A program made the position numbers and the translations under genes. From Fremontodendron californicum (Eukaryota; Streptophyta; Magnoliopsida; Malvales; Malvaceae), in the NCBI GenBank assembly GCA_030761205.1, contig JAULJL010000024.1:21384126-21448125 (forward strand): a stretch of 64,000 nucleotides of DNA, in the 5' to 3' direction. The first letter of the stretch is position 1, and each line of letters opens with the position of its first letter. Below the pieces are notes generated by a model, which saw nothing but the letters and a program-made list of their open reading frames with translations, did no database searches and was not told the DNA's origin. Of the stretch, positions 36,362-47,251 are shown one piece after another.

Positions 36362-36894
36362 GTTGATGTCTTTTTAGGTGTTTAGGTGGTTGTCTTGATG
36401 GTGTGTAGGGAGGAGGCCGAAGGATGATGGTTGAGAGGGGGAAAATGGGTAAAGCAACGGTATTTTTGGGGTTAAGGTCTCTAGTCTCTCTCTGTTGGCC
36501 TTTGGGAGGTTATTTATACTTTTACCAACGGGTCATCGGTCGCCATGTATTATAACCTGGTTGGGGGTTAATGTCAACAGTATGAGTGTCGTAGCGTAGT
36601 GGTCGAGGTCTCACATGGGTTCTGAGATGATGGGTAGCGTTGTGATGGTAAAGCGGCTGTCAGGGAGGCCACGTGGCCTTTCAAGGTGATAGGCGGCGGC
36701 GTGACCCCGGGATATTAAGGATCGCCCATGTGTGCCTCGAATGATGAGTTGGGATAGAGGGCCTAATGCTGTTGGGCTTTCCTGTTCATGGTTCAAGGTT
36801 TGGTGAGCTCTAATTGGTTTAAGTCTTGGCGAACCCAATTGGCTTAGGCCTCTTTTCATGATCCAAGGCCTGGAGGGTCCTAATGGGTTTAACA
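36362..36894 (-). repeat. 5' LTR of the Tat element
   Basis: 533 bp, same length as the left LTR, roughly 90% identical by eye. On the minus strand it runs from TGTTAAACCC to GACATCAACA. Target duplication ACATT follows at 36895-36899. Confidence 0.93.
36511..36518 (-). promoter_or_regulatory. LTR TATA box of the Tat element
   Basis: Reverse complement of TATTTATA reads TATAAATA on the minus strand, in the middle of the 5' LTR where the gag-pol promoter is expected. The same box occurs in the other LTR at 22339-22346. Confidence 0.6.
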
Positions 36895-36899
36895 ACATT

Positions 36900-38030
36900 T
36901 TTTATATTTCAATTTCTCATAGTATTTTTTCATATCAATACCAAATACTTAAAAATTCTTAAATCATTCACTATACTTTTTAAATACAATTTTTTCAATC
37001 CAAACTTTTGCTAACCCAATTTTTTTTCAACAACAATACTAAACTAGCTCTTACTTTCATGGAATGAATTTGCCTTTGTATGAGTTCACGTTTGATCACT
37101 TGCTTTGACTTTTTGGAAGTCACATGAGTGTTTTCTTGCATCACAATGTGTCTTTCTTATGTTATGCATACCGGAAAGCTATGAGGGCAGATATTTGGGG
37201 GTGGGGGGAGGGTAAGTGCATGGATTACATATTCAATGAAATTGTTTGATCTTAAAGAGGATCTTCTGGAGAACTAGTTTAGTACTGTGGGTGAATTTGC
37301 CAATGGTAATTAGCTTCTTAATTGTAAAATATATATGCTCAATGTGACGATGATAGTTATAATCCAGTTCCTGGTGTGATGCAAGCTGAGTGCCATCTTC
37401 AAGAAATTATAGTGATGGATTTGAATTTTCTTTGCCAATATTGATATCCGTGTCCACAAAAGCTCACTGCACCTCTATCATGCTTCATCAAGTTGCTTAA
37501 TGCACTGGAAGGTAACTTATTTAAGCTAAAATAGCATATAATCAATGACTATGTTAACCAGCTCTGTTTTACATTCAAGTTTTAGCCTATGATACTCCGA
37601 CTCTTTATTTTTCTTGAAGTATTCGTGTCGACATCCATCTCTTACACATATTCAAATATGAGTATGGGAGTACGTTCCTCTAAATATAGGAAAAAAACTT
37701 TAAAAAAAATTGAGCATACCCATATCTGGCACTCACCCCGAATCCAAGTAACTTAACTTTTAGCGCTCTGTCTTGCTGTTATTTCATTTTTTGAACACTA
37801 ACATGAACTGGATAATTTTTTTTAAAGGAATGAATTGAATGATCTAATCGAGGTTTCCTTCGATAATAATGTTTATTGGAAGGTCTAAGTGCACAACAAG
37901 AAGTGATTCCAATATTAAATTGTTAAATTCCAATGCATACAGAAATTACTAGTTCTTTACAAGATATGAAGGGGGAAAAAATATCATGTTACCATACAAG
38001 CCTTAATTGGATGTAACATGTTTCATCATA
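36900..38030. other. Intergenic, no gene seen
   Basis: Moderately AT-rich unique-looking sequence. No long frame, no splice-consistent coding pieces and no recognisable element. Confidence 0.5.
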
Positions 38031-38038
38031 TTTCTATC

Positions 38039-38924
38039 CAGGGGCGAAATCAGAAATATTGACGAGGAGGGTCGGAATATACATATAAAAATTTAAAGTA
38101 AAAATAAAAATCGTGTATGAAATAAACCTGTTCAAGGATAGGGTTATCCGTCGGCTCGAATCGGGCTGGGCCTTGGGCAAATAAAATTTTTTATAAGGAA
38201 TTTATATATTGTAAGCCTGGCTCGACCGAGTTCATAGACAACTCTAGTATAAAAATATTAAATTTAAATATTATATATGATATTAAATTTTCTAACAATA
38301 TATAAATTCCTTATAATATATATTTTTTAAATAGTATAATTCATGTTACATATGAAAAAAATTTAATAAAAAAATAAAGTCTCAACGTCAAAAAAAAAAT
38401 TATTGTCTAATTAAAATATGCATAAAATTATTTCATATTATAAAAGAAAATCATAAGATTACATATATTTAGAAAAAACAAAATAAGTTAAATGCACAAT
38501 TCGTATTAGATATTGTAATTGTTTAAATTTATTTATTTATTTATTTATTTTTCCCTTATTAGCATAGAATGAAAAATATTAAACAAAATAAGTAATATAA
38601 ATGTATCTATTTAATTGATTGAAATGGTAAATAGGAAGAATTAAGCTAATAATGATGAATGGGGTTTAAACTAAAAGTGTTATCAAATCTATTATATCAA
38701 ACAAATTCTACAAATGAGAGGGCCAAATTCAAAGGCCAAACAAAATTTGGAGGGGTCAAACATAATTTACTTTATTTTAAAAGTTTTAAAAAATTTAAGG
38801 GGTGCCAAATTGAAAGGTCAAACAAAATTTGGAGAGGCCAAATATAATTTTACCTTATTTAAAAAATCTTTAAAAAAATTAAGGGGGGCCCAATGTCCCT
38901 GCCTGCCTCATCCCTTCGCCCCTG
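38039..38924. mobile_element. hAT-type MITE (886 bp)
   Basis: Short terminal inverted repeats CAGGGGCGAA at both ends, flanked by TTTCTATC (38031-38038) and ATTCTATC (38925-38932), an 8-bp target duplication with one mismatch, as expected for the hAT superfamily. CAGGGGCGRA termini are common in plant hAT MITEs. The interior is AT-rich and non-coding. Confidence 0.75.
38713..38890. repeat. Two ~85-bp direct repeats inside the hAT-type MITE
   Basis: The words GGCCAAACAAAATTTGGAGGGG and TTTAAAAAATTTAAGGGG recur as GGTCAAACAAAATTTGGAGAGG and TTTAAAAAAATTAAGGGG about 80 bp later. The frames read through them (38659, 38714) are repeat artefacts. Confidence 0.75.
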
Positions 38925-38939
38925 ATTCTATCAGTCATA

Positions 38940-39335
38940 AATAGAGGTGGTAATTAGGCGGGTTTGGATTCGAGTTTTTATTAACGGATTTTTGGATTTG
39001 GGTTTATTTTATTACCTCTAGTCGGAGGTGACACCGAAGTTTAATACACGCATACACATGTGCATGTCCATGTTCTTAATTTCAAGTTTGAATTTATGAA
39101 TGCAAATCCTCTGCCCCGTTCGTGCCCTAGCTTCTAAATGCTAACACGTGTCTTTTGACTAATATTAAGTTAGTCATTGTTTGATTTTAAAATTTACAAA
39201 AAAATTGAGAAAAAATGAAAAAGAAAAATAACAGAAAAATATAGGTTTTTTTTATCACAATATAGCTAAAAAAATTATTTATCAAAATACCGTTGTTTTC
39301 AGATTAATTTCCAAAATCCGCTTGTTTTAAAACTA
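38940..39335. other. Intergenic between the hAT-type MITE and the MULE
   Basis: No gene seen. The outer boundary of the MULE is probably within 39200-39340 but I could not fix it. Confidence 0.4.
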
Positions 39336-39338
39336 GCT

Positions 39339-39424
39339 GGAAAATCTCCATCCCCCATGACGATTTTCCAGCGTAAAATTTTCAAAAAACACCAAGGAAA
39401 TCGCCATGGGGGGTGGCGATTTCC
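39339..39424. repeat. Two adjacent hairpins that are inverted copies of each other
   Basis: Hairpin 1: GGAAAATC (39339-39346) pairs with GATTTTCC (39362-39369) around a C-rich loop. Hairpin 2: GGAAATCGCCA (39396-39406) pairs perfectly with TGGCGATTTCC (39414-39424) around TGGGGGG. The two loops contain CCCCCATG and CATGGGGG, which are complementary. The reverse complement of unit 1 resembles unit 2 along its length. Confidence 0.8.
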
Positions 39425-39936
39425 CTTTGTGGTATTTTTTTTAAAAAAATTTTTATTTAAATTTAAAAATCCAACGGTTAAAAAAAATTGCAAATTAGTT
39501 TTTAAAATTTGTATTTTAATTTTAAAAGTTGCAAATTAAAAAAAAATTATCTTGGTTTGTTTATTATTTTTAAAAAATATATATTAAAAAATTTTAATTT
39601 TTTTAATTTTATAAAAAAAAATTTAATTTATTATTAAAATTTTATAAAAAAAAAATTTATTTCTCATTAAAATTTAAAAAAGAAAATTATATTTCTTATT
39701 AAATTTTTATATAAAAAAATTATTTCTTATTTAAATTTTAAATTTTAAATTTTATGAACTTTATGAATTTTTTTTTAATTTTTTAGTTAAATTTTATTAT
39801 AAAACCTTTTGAAACAAAAAAATAATAATAATAAAATACAAAATTTATAATAAAAAAAAATCAAAACTTTTTGAAGGCAACGGTAACTTGACCGTTGACT
39901 TCAAAATCCCCTCCCCCCACACACACACCACTCTTC

Positions 39937-39945
39937 TATAAATAA
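39937..39945 (+). promoter_or_regulatory. TATA box of the PMD gene
   Basis: TATAAATAA preceded by a C/A-rich stretch (CCCCTCCCCCCACACACAC) lies 108 bp before the ATG at 40045. Spacing and context suit a plant core promoter. Confidence 0.55.
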
Positions 39946-40044
39946 CCCCCCCTCATTTTTTACAATTTATTTTAATTTTCTTTCTTCTTTCTACAATCAA
40001 TTTTTTTCTACCAATAATTTTTTTTTCTACAACAATATTTAAAA

Positions 40045-42526
40045 ATGGCTTCATCATCACTAATGAGGTTGCAAGAAAATCACATATCCTCGGTTATATT
40101 TAAAGAGGTAAGTAAATTGTTGTAATATTATTTGTATTACATTACCAATTTTTAGTAATTTTTTAATTATTATTATTTTTTAATTTTATAGTTTTATAGT
40201 TTTATAATTTTTAATGTTTTAATTATTATAGTTTGATCATTTTTTTAATTATTATTGTTTTTTCATTTTATAGTTTTATAATTATTTATTTTTTATATTG
40301 TTTAATTTTTTATTATTATAGTTTTTACATTTTATAGTTTTATATTATATTTTATTATTATAGTTTATAATTTTTAATTATTATTGTTTTTTCATTTTAT
40401 AGTTTTTTATTTTTATATTATTTAATTATTCAATAATTAAATAAATAATTTTAAAATTTTATATTATTATTTTTTTGTTATTTTATAGTTTTAGAATTTT
40501 TTAATTATTATAGTTTTATAATATATTAATTTTTATAATTATTTTATTTAATTTAATTAATTATCAACAGGATACTCGTCACGTGTTACGTTCGATGAAA
40601 TTTACACTGGAGGACCCGCATCCATCTATTATCGACCACTTAAGAAGAGTCGGATTTTATCACGCAACTCAAATTTGATGATTTTTTATACAACCCGACT
40701 TAATCAGTGCGTTGATTGAACGATGGAGACCCGAGATGCACACTTTTCATTTTCCATTTGGTGAATGCAAGGTAAGTCTAGAAGATGTTGCGCTTCAACT
40801 TGGACTTCCGGTCCATGGCGATGCAGTTACAGGCGGAAGCTTGCTAGAATGGAAAGAAGAGTGTCAAAATCTATTGGGCGTGGTACCTCCAGATGAGTAT
40901 GTATCTGGCTCAACGTTGAGACTAAATTGGTTGAAATCCTTTCCAAATCTTCCATTACACGCAACTGAAGAATAGATACAATATGCTGCTAGAGCATATA
41001 TTTTACGTTTGATTGGAGGATTACTAATGCCTAACAAATCGAGCAGTCGGGTACATTTAATGTATCTTCCATTACTACGTGATTTAGAGCATGCGGCAAA
41101 TTATAGTTGGGGTTCTGCGTGTTTGGCGATTTTATATAGAGAACTGTGCCGGGCTACAGTTCCAAAAAGCCATGACATAGGTGGATGTTTAGTGCTTCTA
41201 CAATCATGGACTTGGTATCGGCTGCCATTTCTTGCTCCGTGCGTGGATTTTCGGCTGTATACCCCCTTGCAAGCAGGTAATAATCTTTACTATTTTATTA
41301 ATTTTGTACGAACTTGTATTTTTATAGGTCTATTAAGATTTTATATGCATTTTACAGGTGGAGTAGGAGTAGGAGTAGAGATTTTACCGAGACTCCGACC
41401 GACCTTGCAAGTATAAGATTGCGACTAGATCGAGTAGGATATGATAAGGTAAATATTTCGATTGTTATATTCAAGTATTTTTGTATTTAATCCATATGAA
41501 ACTAATAATTTGTAATAATTATTCGCAGTTTCTATGGATGCCATATTTCTCAAGTGAAATTATGGCATGCCTCCCTTCGGATGCCTATAATAATTGTAAT
41601 ATATGGAAAGCAAACACAGCATTGATATGCTTTTCATATGTAGAGTGGCACCAAACTGACAGGGTGTTGCGACAATTAGGGATGCAACAACCAATTCCGC
41701 AAGCATCGGTGAACCTTGATAAGCTTCACAAGATCGACATGCGTGGCCGTCATGAGGAATTCTGGCCTGCGAAGCATGAACATTGAATCCATTGGTAGAA
41801 TATACGTTGTCAACGAATTTCGACAGGTTATCTGATTGTTGGTAATAATTTCAACCCATCTGATGATTACATAGGATGGTATAAAAATGAAGGTTGGCCT
41901 TTTGTTTATCCACCGTCAGTGTATGAGGATATTAGGAGTATGCCATTTACCGGACGAACTTCAACTCCAGTCCCTCCTACACAGGATATGAAAGCTCCTA
42001 GACCTAGCGGCAACGTGGGCGGACGTGTCAACCGACCTCATCGGAGTTCACTGAACCGAGGATGTCATTTAGTCATCCTGAACCTGAACGGGATCATGGA
42101 GTACCATCCAGTCATCGTTATTCCGTCAGTCACCGCAGATATGACGTCGATGAGTGTTACCGACCATCATCGCCAATGACGAGGTTAGATGACCAGCTCC
42201 CCATCCTAAGTCCAAGTTCAGCAGATCTAACATCAATGTATTAGTTTGGAACCCCCGTGTCAGCATTTGATGGTACATCATTTCTGGGTCCATCTAGTAG
42301 TCAGGTTCCCTTTATGGGTGAATTACGTGTTGGCTCCTCCAGTAGTGGGTTTCAAATTTTTGATACAGAAAAAATGGCAGATTACATACAACCGAAACCA
42401 ATGGCGGTTACAGCAAGAGGTCGTGGTCGATCGCGAATACGTGCCACTGACAAGGTTGAACGACGGGTCCAACCACCACGCACTAGGAGAGCTCGACACT
42501 GTTGCTCTACACCACGCAATAATTAG
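40045..42526 (+). pseudogene. Plant mobile domain (PMD, MAIN/MAIL-like) gene, inactivated
   Basis: Exon 1 (40045-40108) reads MASSSLMRLQENHISS. Intron 40109-40570 ends TTATCAACAG. Exon 2 reads HVLRSMKFTLEDPHPSIIDH, then ISALIERWRPEMHTFHFPFG, VSLEDVALQLGLPVHG, RLNWLKSF and WGSACLAILYRELCRAT. A further exon (about 41528-41790) has WMPYFSSEIMACLP, EWHQTDRVLRQLG and HEEFWPAKHEH. The C-terminal part ends GRGRSRIRATDKVERR..CCSTPRNN-stop at 42526. These are the landmarks of the PMD family (Pfam PMD, often called 'serine/threonine phosphatase 7 long form homolog'). Stops lie at 40676-40681 (two TGA) and 40973 (TAG), and the frame changes after 41790. Inference: a transposon-borne PMD copy, dead. Confidence 0.85.
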
Positions 42527-42867
42527 AATAAATGTACTTTTATCAATATAACGAGAATAATGTATTTTAAATTTGTAATATATAAATTTATATGTTTTGC
42601 ATTTCATGTTATTTATTTTAAATTTGTTGGGAAATTAATTGTTATTTTTAATTTTTTTATTCAGCATATCTAACTAAAATGTTAATGTTGTTATTTAATT
42701 TATAAAAATGTAATAAAATATATTATTCAATATATTTTTATAAAATTTCTTAATTTTATATAAAATAATAATCCGAATTACATGATAAGTAGAAAAAAAC
42801 TTGCATAACATTTTCCCTTAATGGCAAAATATGTAAATATTACATGTTATGAAAACATGTAATTCCT
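42527..42867. other. Convergent spacer between the PMD gene and transposase gene
   Basis: About 340 bp of AT-rich DNA, where both 3' UTRs of the MULE should end. No gene seen. Confidence 0.5.
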
Positions 42868-45398
42868 TTATTGTTGATGCGAACTCTCCCCCGATGTGTC
42901 AGATTGATGCGGACATTTTTGACGGCTATGACCTTCATTTCTGCATAATCCACAACGCTTTGGTTGGCCTTTCTCCCTGAGGTATATTTCATTACGAATA
43001 CGACTTGATTTTGGTCGACCATGTGGATTTCTCCGTATTTCTTGATTGGGACACACTTCTGGACCATCATATTGAGGCCAATAACCTTTATTTCCAACTG
43101 CTTCGAACTCATGTCTATAAACATTTAATATAGTTTCCAGTCTATAGACATTGTCCACATATTGCATGCGATCTACATGGACATGTGTACAAGAAGCAAC
43201 TACATGTGAACAAGGGAACCTTTGTGCTTGAAACTTCCCACAGTCACACCACATGTCACTAAACTTGACTTTGTACTTCATTGCAGAAACACCCTCTTGT
43301 GGATCAACTAACTCTTCAATCAGAAAAGATTGATTTGCTCGCGTAACATTTAGAACAAAGTGGGAGTTAGCTTTCCTGCGATTTTTTTGCATAGTCTGTG
43401 TGACTGTTTCATAGTATGTGTGCCCTCCCTCCATCATTGCAATTTGCTTGTTCCCCATCTTAACAAAAAGTGCAGCCAACCTATAACATTTTGATTGCAC
43501 CAAAGCAGTAATGGGAAGATGACGCGTTCCCTTCAACACCGAATTGATAGATTCAGCTAGGTTGGTTGTCATATGGCCATAACGTCTTCCTTGATCATAT
43601 GACTGGCCCACTTCTCTTTGGGGATCCTATCAAGCCAATTAGCTACCTTTGCATTTTCTCCATGAAGATTCTCATATATGAAATGAAAATTCGATCGCCT
43701 CAACTCGTATCCTAATAAAATTAAAAACAAATGACTTGTGAATTTCAGTATTATTTTATATACTAAAGGAAATATAAGAGATAAAATAACTATGATTCGA
43801 TTCCATACCCATGTTAACAATGTGTCGACGCAATTCCTTATTGTTAAACTTCTTCATAAAGTTAGCTGCAATGTGTCAAATGTAGTACACTGAATATGTA
43901 TGTGGAGGATTCCATCCACTACCATCGCGTCTAATCGCAGCTTCGATGGCTTCATGTCGATCATAAATCAAGCGTATGTCAGGCTGTTTTGTCACATGTT
44001 TACGCAAATTAATGAGAAAGAATGACCAAGCCTCTGTTGTCTCACCCTCCACAATGGCAAAGGCAATTGGCAGTATGTTTCGGTTGCCATCTTGTGCAAT
44101 AGCTAACAATAATGTTCTTTTGTATTTTCCATATAATAAAGTACCGTCTATTTGCACAATAGGTTTACAATACGGATACCCTTCAATGCACGACTTAAAT
44201 GTCCAAAAGAGTCGATGGAATATTCTCTTACCCTGGACCAGTCGGTCACCATGATATGCAGGTACCGTTTGCAATTCCACAATTGTACCAGGCACGAAAT
44301 GTTGCATTGCACCTAACCATTTAGGTAGCTCATTGTACGATCTATCCCAATCGCCAAAAACTCGAACAATTGCCTTTTGCTTTGCTTTCCACGCCTTCTT
44401 ATAGGAGGTGATGTTCCATACCGGATTCGCATCTCAGCAATCAAAACTGAAAAGGAGATCTCCGGATTTGCTTGTACCAATGACAAAATGCATGAACAGA
44501 TCATGTTAGAATCTAACTTGCAATGATCTTGTGAAATCCTCCCCGATGTGCAAGTATGAGGCCCTTCATATTTTCTAATCTTCCATGCCTGTTTCTTCTT
44601 CATAAAAGTTGCCCTTATTCTCCAATTGCACCCTTTCCCATACATTAGACATTTGGCATAATATTTGGTCTGCTCATATTCAATTACTCTGTAATCTACA
44701 GAGTTTTTGATGTTATAGTGCTTAATAGCTGAACGCACAGCCTCTTTTGTTGGAAATTGTAACCCAACACACAGATCAACTGTAGATGGATCAAATGCCA
44801 GAGGTGTAGCTAATGTATGAGCATACTCAGGAAATTCTGGCACTAACATTGACTCCAAATCCAGGGTATGCATATGGGATGCAGCCTCATATGGGGGAAG
44901 ATCTCCATGAGTGTTGATTTCAGCAGGGACGACGTCTGGGTCAGAATCACTGTTGTCATCACTTGCAAATTCAGCATCCTCTTCCTGCTCACTAAAGTCA
45001 CCAACATATTCACCATGGACTCCACATGGCGGAACAGGATCAACACCAGCTGGCTCATCTTCGAGGGCAGTAGGAATTGTTTGTGAGACTAATGAATTAT
45101 GAAACGTTGTAGCTTGAGATAGTGGAATGACTTCTTCTGTGGGAACGTCGTATGTAATGTGAACATAGAATGGCCTAGAATTATCATCTTATATGGGAAA
45201 GTTTTCTGTAGTGCGAACATTTGAAGGCCCATAATCATCGTGAACATCCTCTATGTCAGCATATAACTCAAGTAAACCAACATTTGCAAATGTCTCATGA
45301 GCATAAAATATGCATCTGACATCATCATCATCTTCAAGTGGAAATGTTCTATATCGGACACATCCTTCACCAATAGAAAGAGGATGCCTATACTTAAT

Positions 45399-46898
45399 TG
45401 ATAACTCGTATAATTATATAGTTTTTAGTTATGTTTTATTATTGTTTTGTGTCAAATACGAGTTATTATTGTTTAGTCTAATTGTGTTTATGATCTTTTA
45501 TATTTTTATGTAATTTGGTGTTTTTCACAAGTTTCTTTGAGTGATTTCAGATTACTAGAATTAAGGGCAAATCCAGTTCAGTTTCAGTTCCGACACCGTT
45601 TGCCATATCAGCTATATCTCGAGTTTCACTGAAGCAATAAGGCTAAAATTTGTATCCCTGCAAAGCTAAGAGGCATATCTATCTTTTTCATGTTTTACAC
45701 TTCTTGAAACGGAGTCGTTTTCCCTAGCGAAATCGACCATCAAGTTGGCTGATGTGCAATGACGTCTGTGCTGACCTGTTTTCATATTTTGCCCATATCT
45801 TCTTATCCACATCAGCAAATGAGCTGATTCCAACGGCTATGGATCCGTAACTGATAGGGGTATGTTTTTCTAGAAGACAATTTTATCAGATCGAGCCTCC
45901 AACATTGACAAAATCGACCATCAAGCTGGCTGATCAGAATTGTCATACAATATGACGAAAATTGTTAGAAAAATGCACCCACCTATTGTACCTACCTTTG
46001 AAATTTGTAAAGCTTGTCTCTTGTCATTTAGCCCTCCAAAATGTGTATAAATAGAGGGCCTTGGATGAGTATTGGGATACATTATACATTGGTAGGATAT
46101 TAGCCATTGTAATAAAATTCTCTAAGTTTTCTTCTTTTTTCCTTTCTCTAGTTTTCTTTTTCTTTATTTACTTATGCTTCTTACATTTCTTTTCATTTTA
46201 TTCATATCTAGTATGTGTTGCTAATCATATTGTTGAGGTGATGAGGTGAAGCTTTTGGTAAATGCTAAGGTTAGTCTCTTAAACTTGAGCTAAAATGAAT
46301 GATCATTTATAAACATTAGCATAGATAATATTTTCTTTTGGTTTAAAATCATACTTGCAAAGTAGAGATCTTGATTCGTTATTGACAAGGAAAATGGCAC
46401 AGTAAATGCTTGGTTTCATAACCTTGATTTGTTGTAGACATATACCTTGGCATAAGGAATGCTTGAACTCTTTTTATGAGTTTTGAGGACACCAAATGAA
46501 CATAATATCATATGCTATGGACGTTGGACAATTTGGACTGAATTGCTAAACCTTCCGATTGGAACCTCCCTTATGTGTGGATTTCAATTGTGTAATAAAA
46601 CAAGATTAATCTTAGCATAACACCAAGAGTGGATTCTCTAACCTCAACATCTTTTCTTATTGTTTTTATATCTTGTTTAATTTCTTTAATTTTATTTTGT
46701 TTATTTTGTTCTCTAATATCTTGTTTATCTTGTTTTGTTGTTAATTCCCTAATATCTTGTTTACTTTATTTTTCTTATATATTTATAAACTTATACTTAC
46801 TAATACGCTTCCCTGTGGTTCGACCTCGGACACCCGAGAATTTATTACTTGAACATAACCTGCACTTGGGTTTACAACTCTTAATTGAGTCTCCATCA
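45399..46898 (+). repeat. 5' LTR of the Athila-type element (1500 bp)
   Basis: TGATAACTCG..TCTCCATCA. A TATA box TATAAATAG lies at 46046-46054. The end region contains the CGACCTCGGACACCCGAG segment. Short hydrophobic frames at 46061 and 46629 recur in the other LTR and are not genes. Confidence 0.96.
46046..46054 (+). promoter_or_regulatory. LTR promoter TATA box
   Basis: TATAAATAG followed by AGGGCC, about 850 bp before the LTR end. The identical box is at 53434-53442 in the 3' LTR. Confidence 0.65.
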
Positions 46899-46904
46899 AG
46901 TTTT

Positions 46905-46922
46905 TGGCGCCGTTGCCGGGGA
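46905..46922 (+). other. Primer-binding site, tRNA-Asp type
   Basis: TGGCGCCGTTGCCGGGGA lies seven bases after the LTR end CCATCA. It matches the complement of the 3' end of plant tRNA-Asp along its full length, as common in Athila elements. Confidence 0.93.
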
Positions 46923-46966
46923 GGCAATACTAAGTATATAAGTTTATAAGTATATTTATTTTTATT

Positions 46967-47138
46967 GGCTGGTTATACCGCCTAATTTGTATATTAACTT
47001 TGCTTTATTGGCTGGTTATACCGCCTAATTTAGTATATATATTTTTTGGCTGGTTATACCGCCTAATTTTCTATATATTTATATTTATATTGTATATTAA
47101 CTTTGTTTTATTTTTATTGGCTGGTTATACCGCCTAAT
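46967..47138 (+). repeat. Four copies of a 20-bp hairpin motif in the leader
   Basis: GGCTGGTTATACCGCCTAAT occurs without change at 46967, 47010, 47048 and 47119, separated by variable AT-rich spacers (several contain GTATATTAACTTTG). Within the motif GGC-U-GGU can pair with ACC-GCC, leaving a UAU loop and one bulged U. Position, between primer site and gag start, is where packaging and dimerisation signals of LTR elements usually lie. Confidence 0.88.
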
Positions 47139-47251
47139 CTGTATATTAACTTTGTTTTATGCTTGTTTGGCGACGTGATTTTAGATCTCGTCGTTTAGTT
47201 AGATTTTATTGTGAAACTTTTTCAGGTAATCTTTCTAATACAACTCCTACC

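Larger units (their letters stand above)
22190..36894 (-). mobile_element. Tat-lineage Ty3/Gypsy element with antisense ORF
   Basis: Two 533-bp LTRs (22190-22722, 36362-36894) flank 13.6 kb, and the whole is bounded by the 5-bp target duplication ACATT (22185-22189, 36895-36899). The 5' LTR is the right one. The order on the minus strand is primer site, gag, protease, reverse transcriptase, two RNase H domains, integrase, then a 71-bp repeat array and an extra ORF on the opposite strand (23084-29596). This layout, antisense ORF plus dual RNase H, is characteristic of the Tat clade (Grande/RIRE2 relatives). The LTRs agree at roughly 90% by eye, so the insertion is old. Every coding part is broken. 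Two solo LTRs are nested in the antisense ORF. Confidence 0.93.

Noticed and set aside
38945..39023. Possible tiny element with AGAGGTGGTAAT/ATTACCTCT ends
   Set aside because: Only about 9 bp of inverted match and no convincing target duplication.
46061..46949. Frames of 62 and 106 codons repeated at 53449 and 54017
   Set aside because: They lie in both LTR copies of the Athila-type element; T-rich LTR DNA, no family resemblance.
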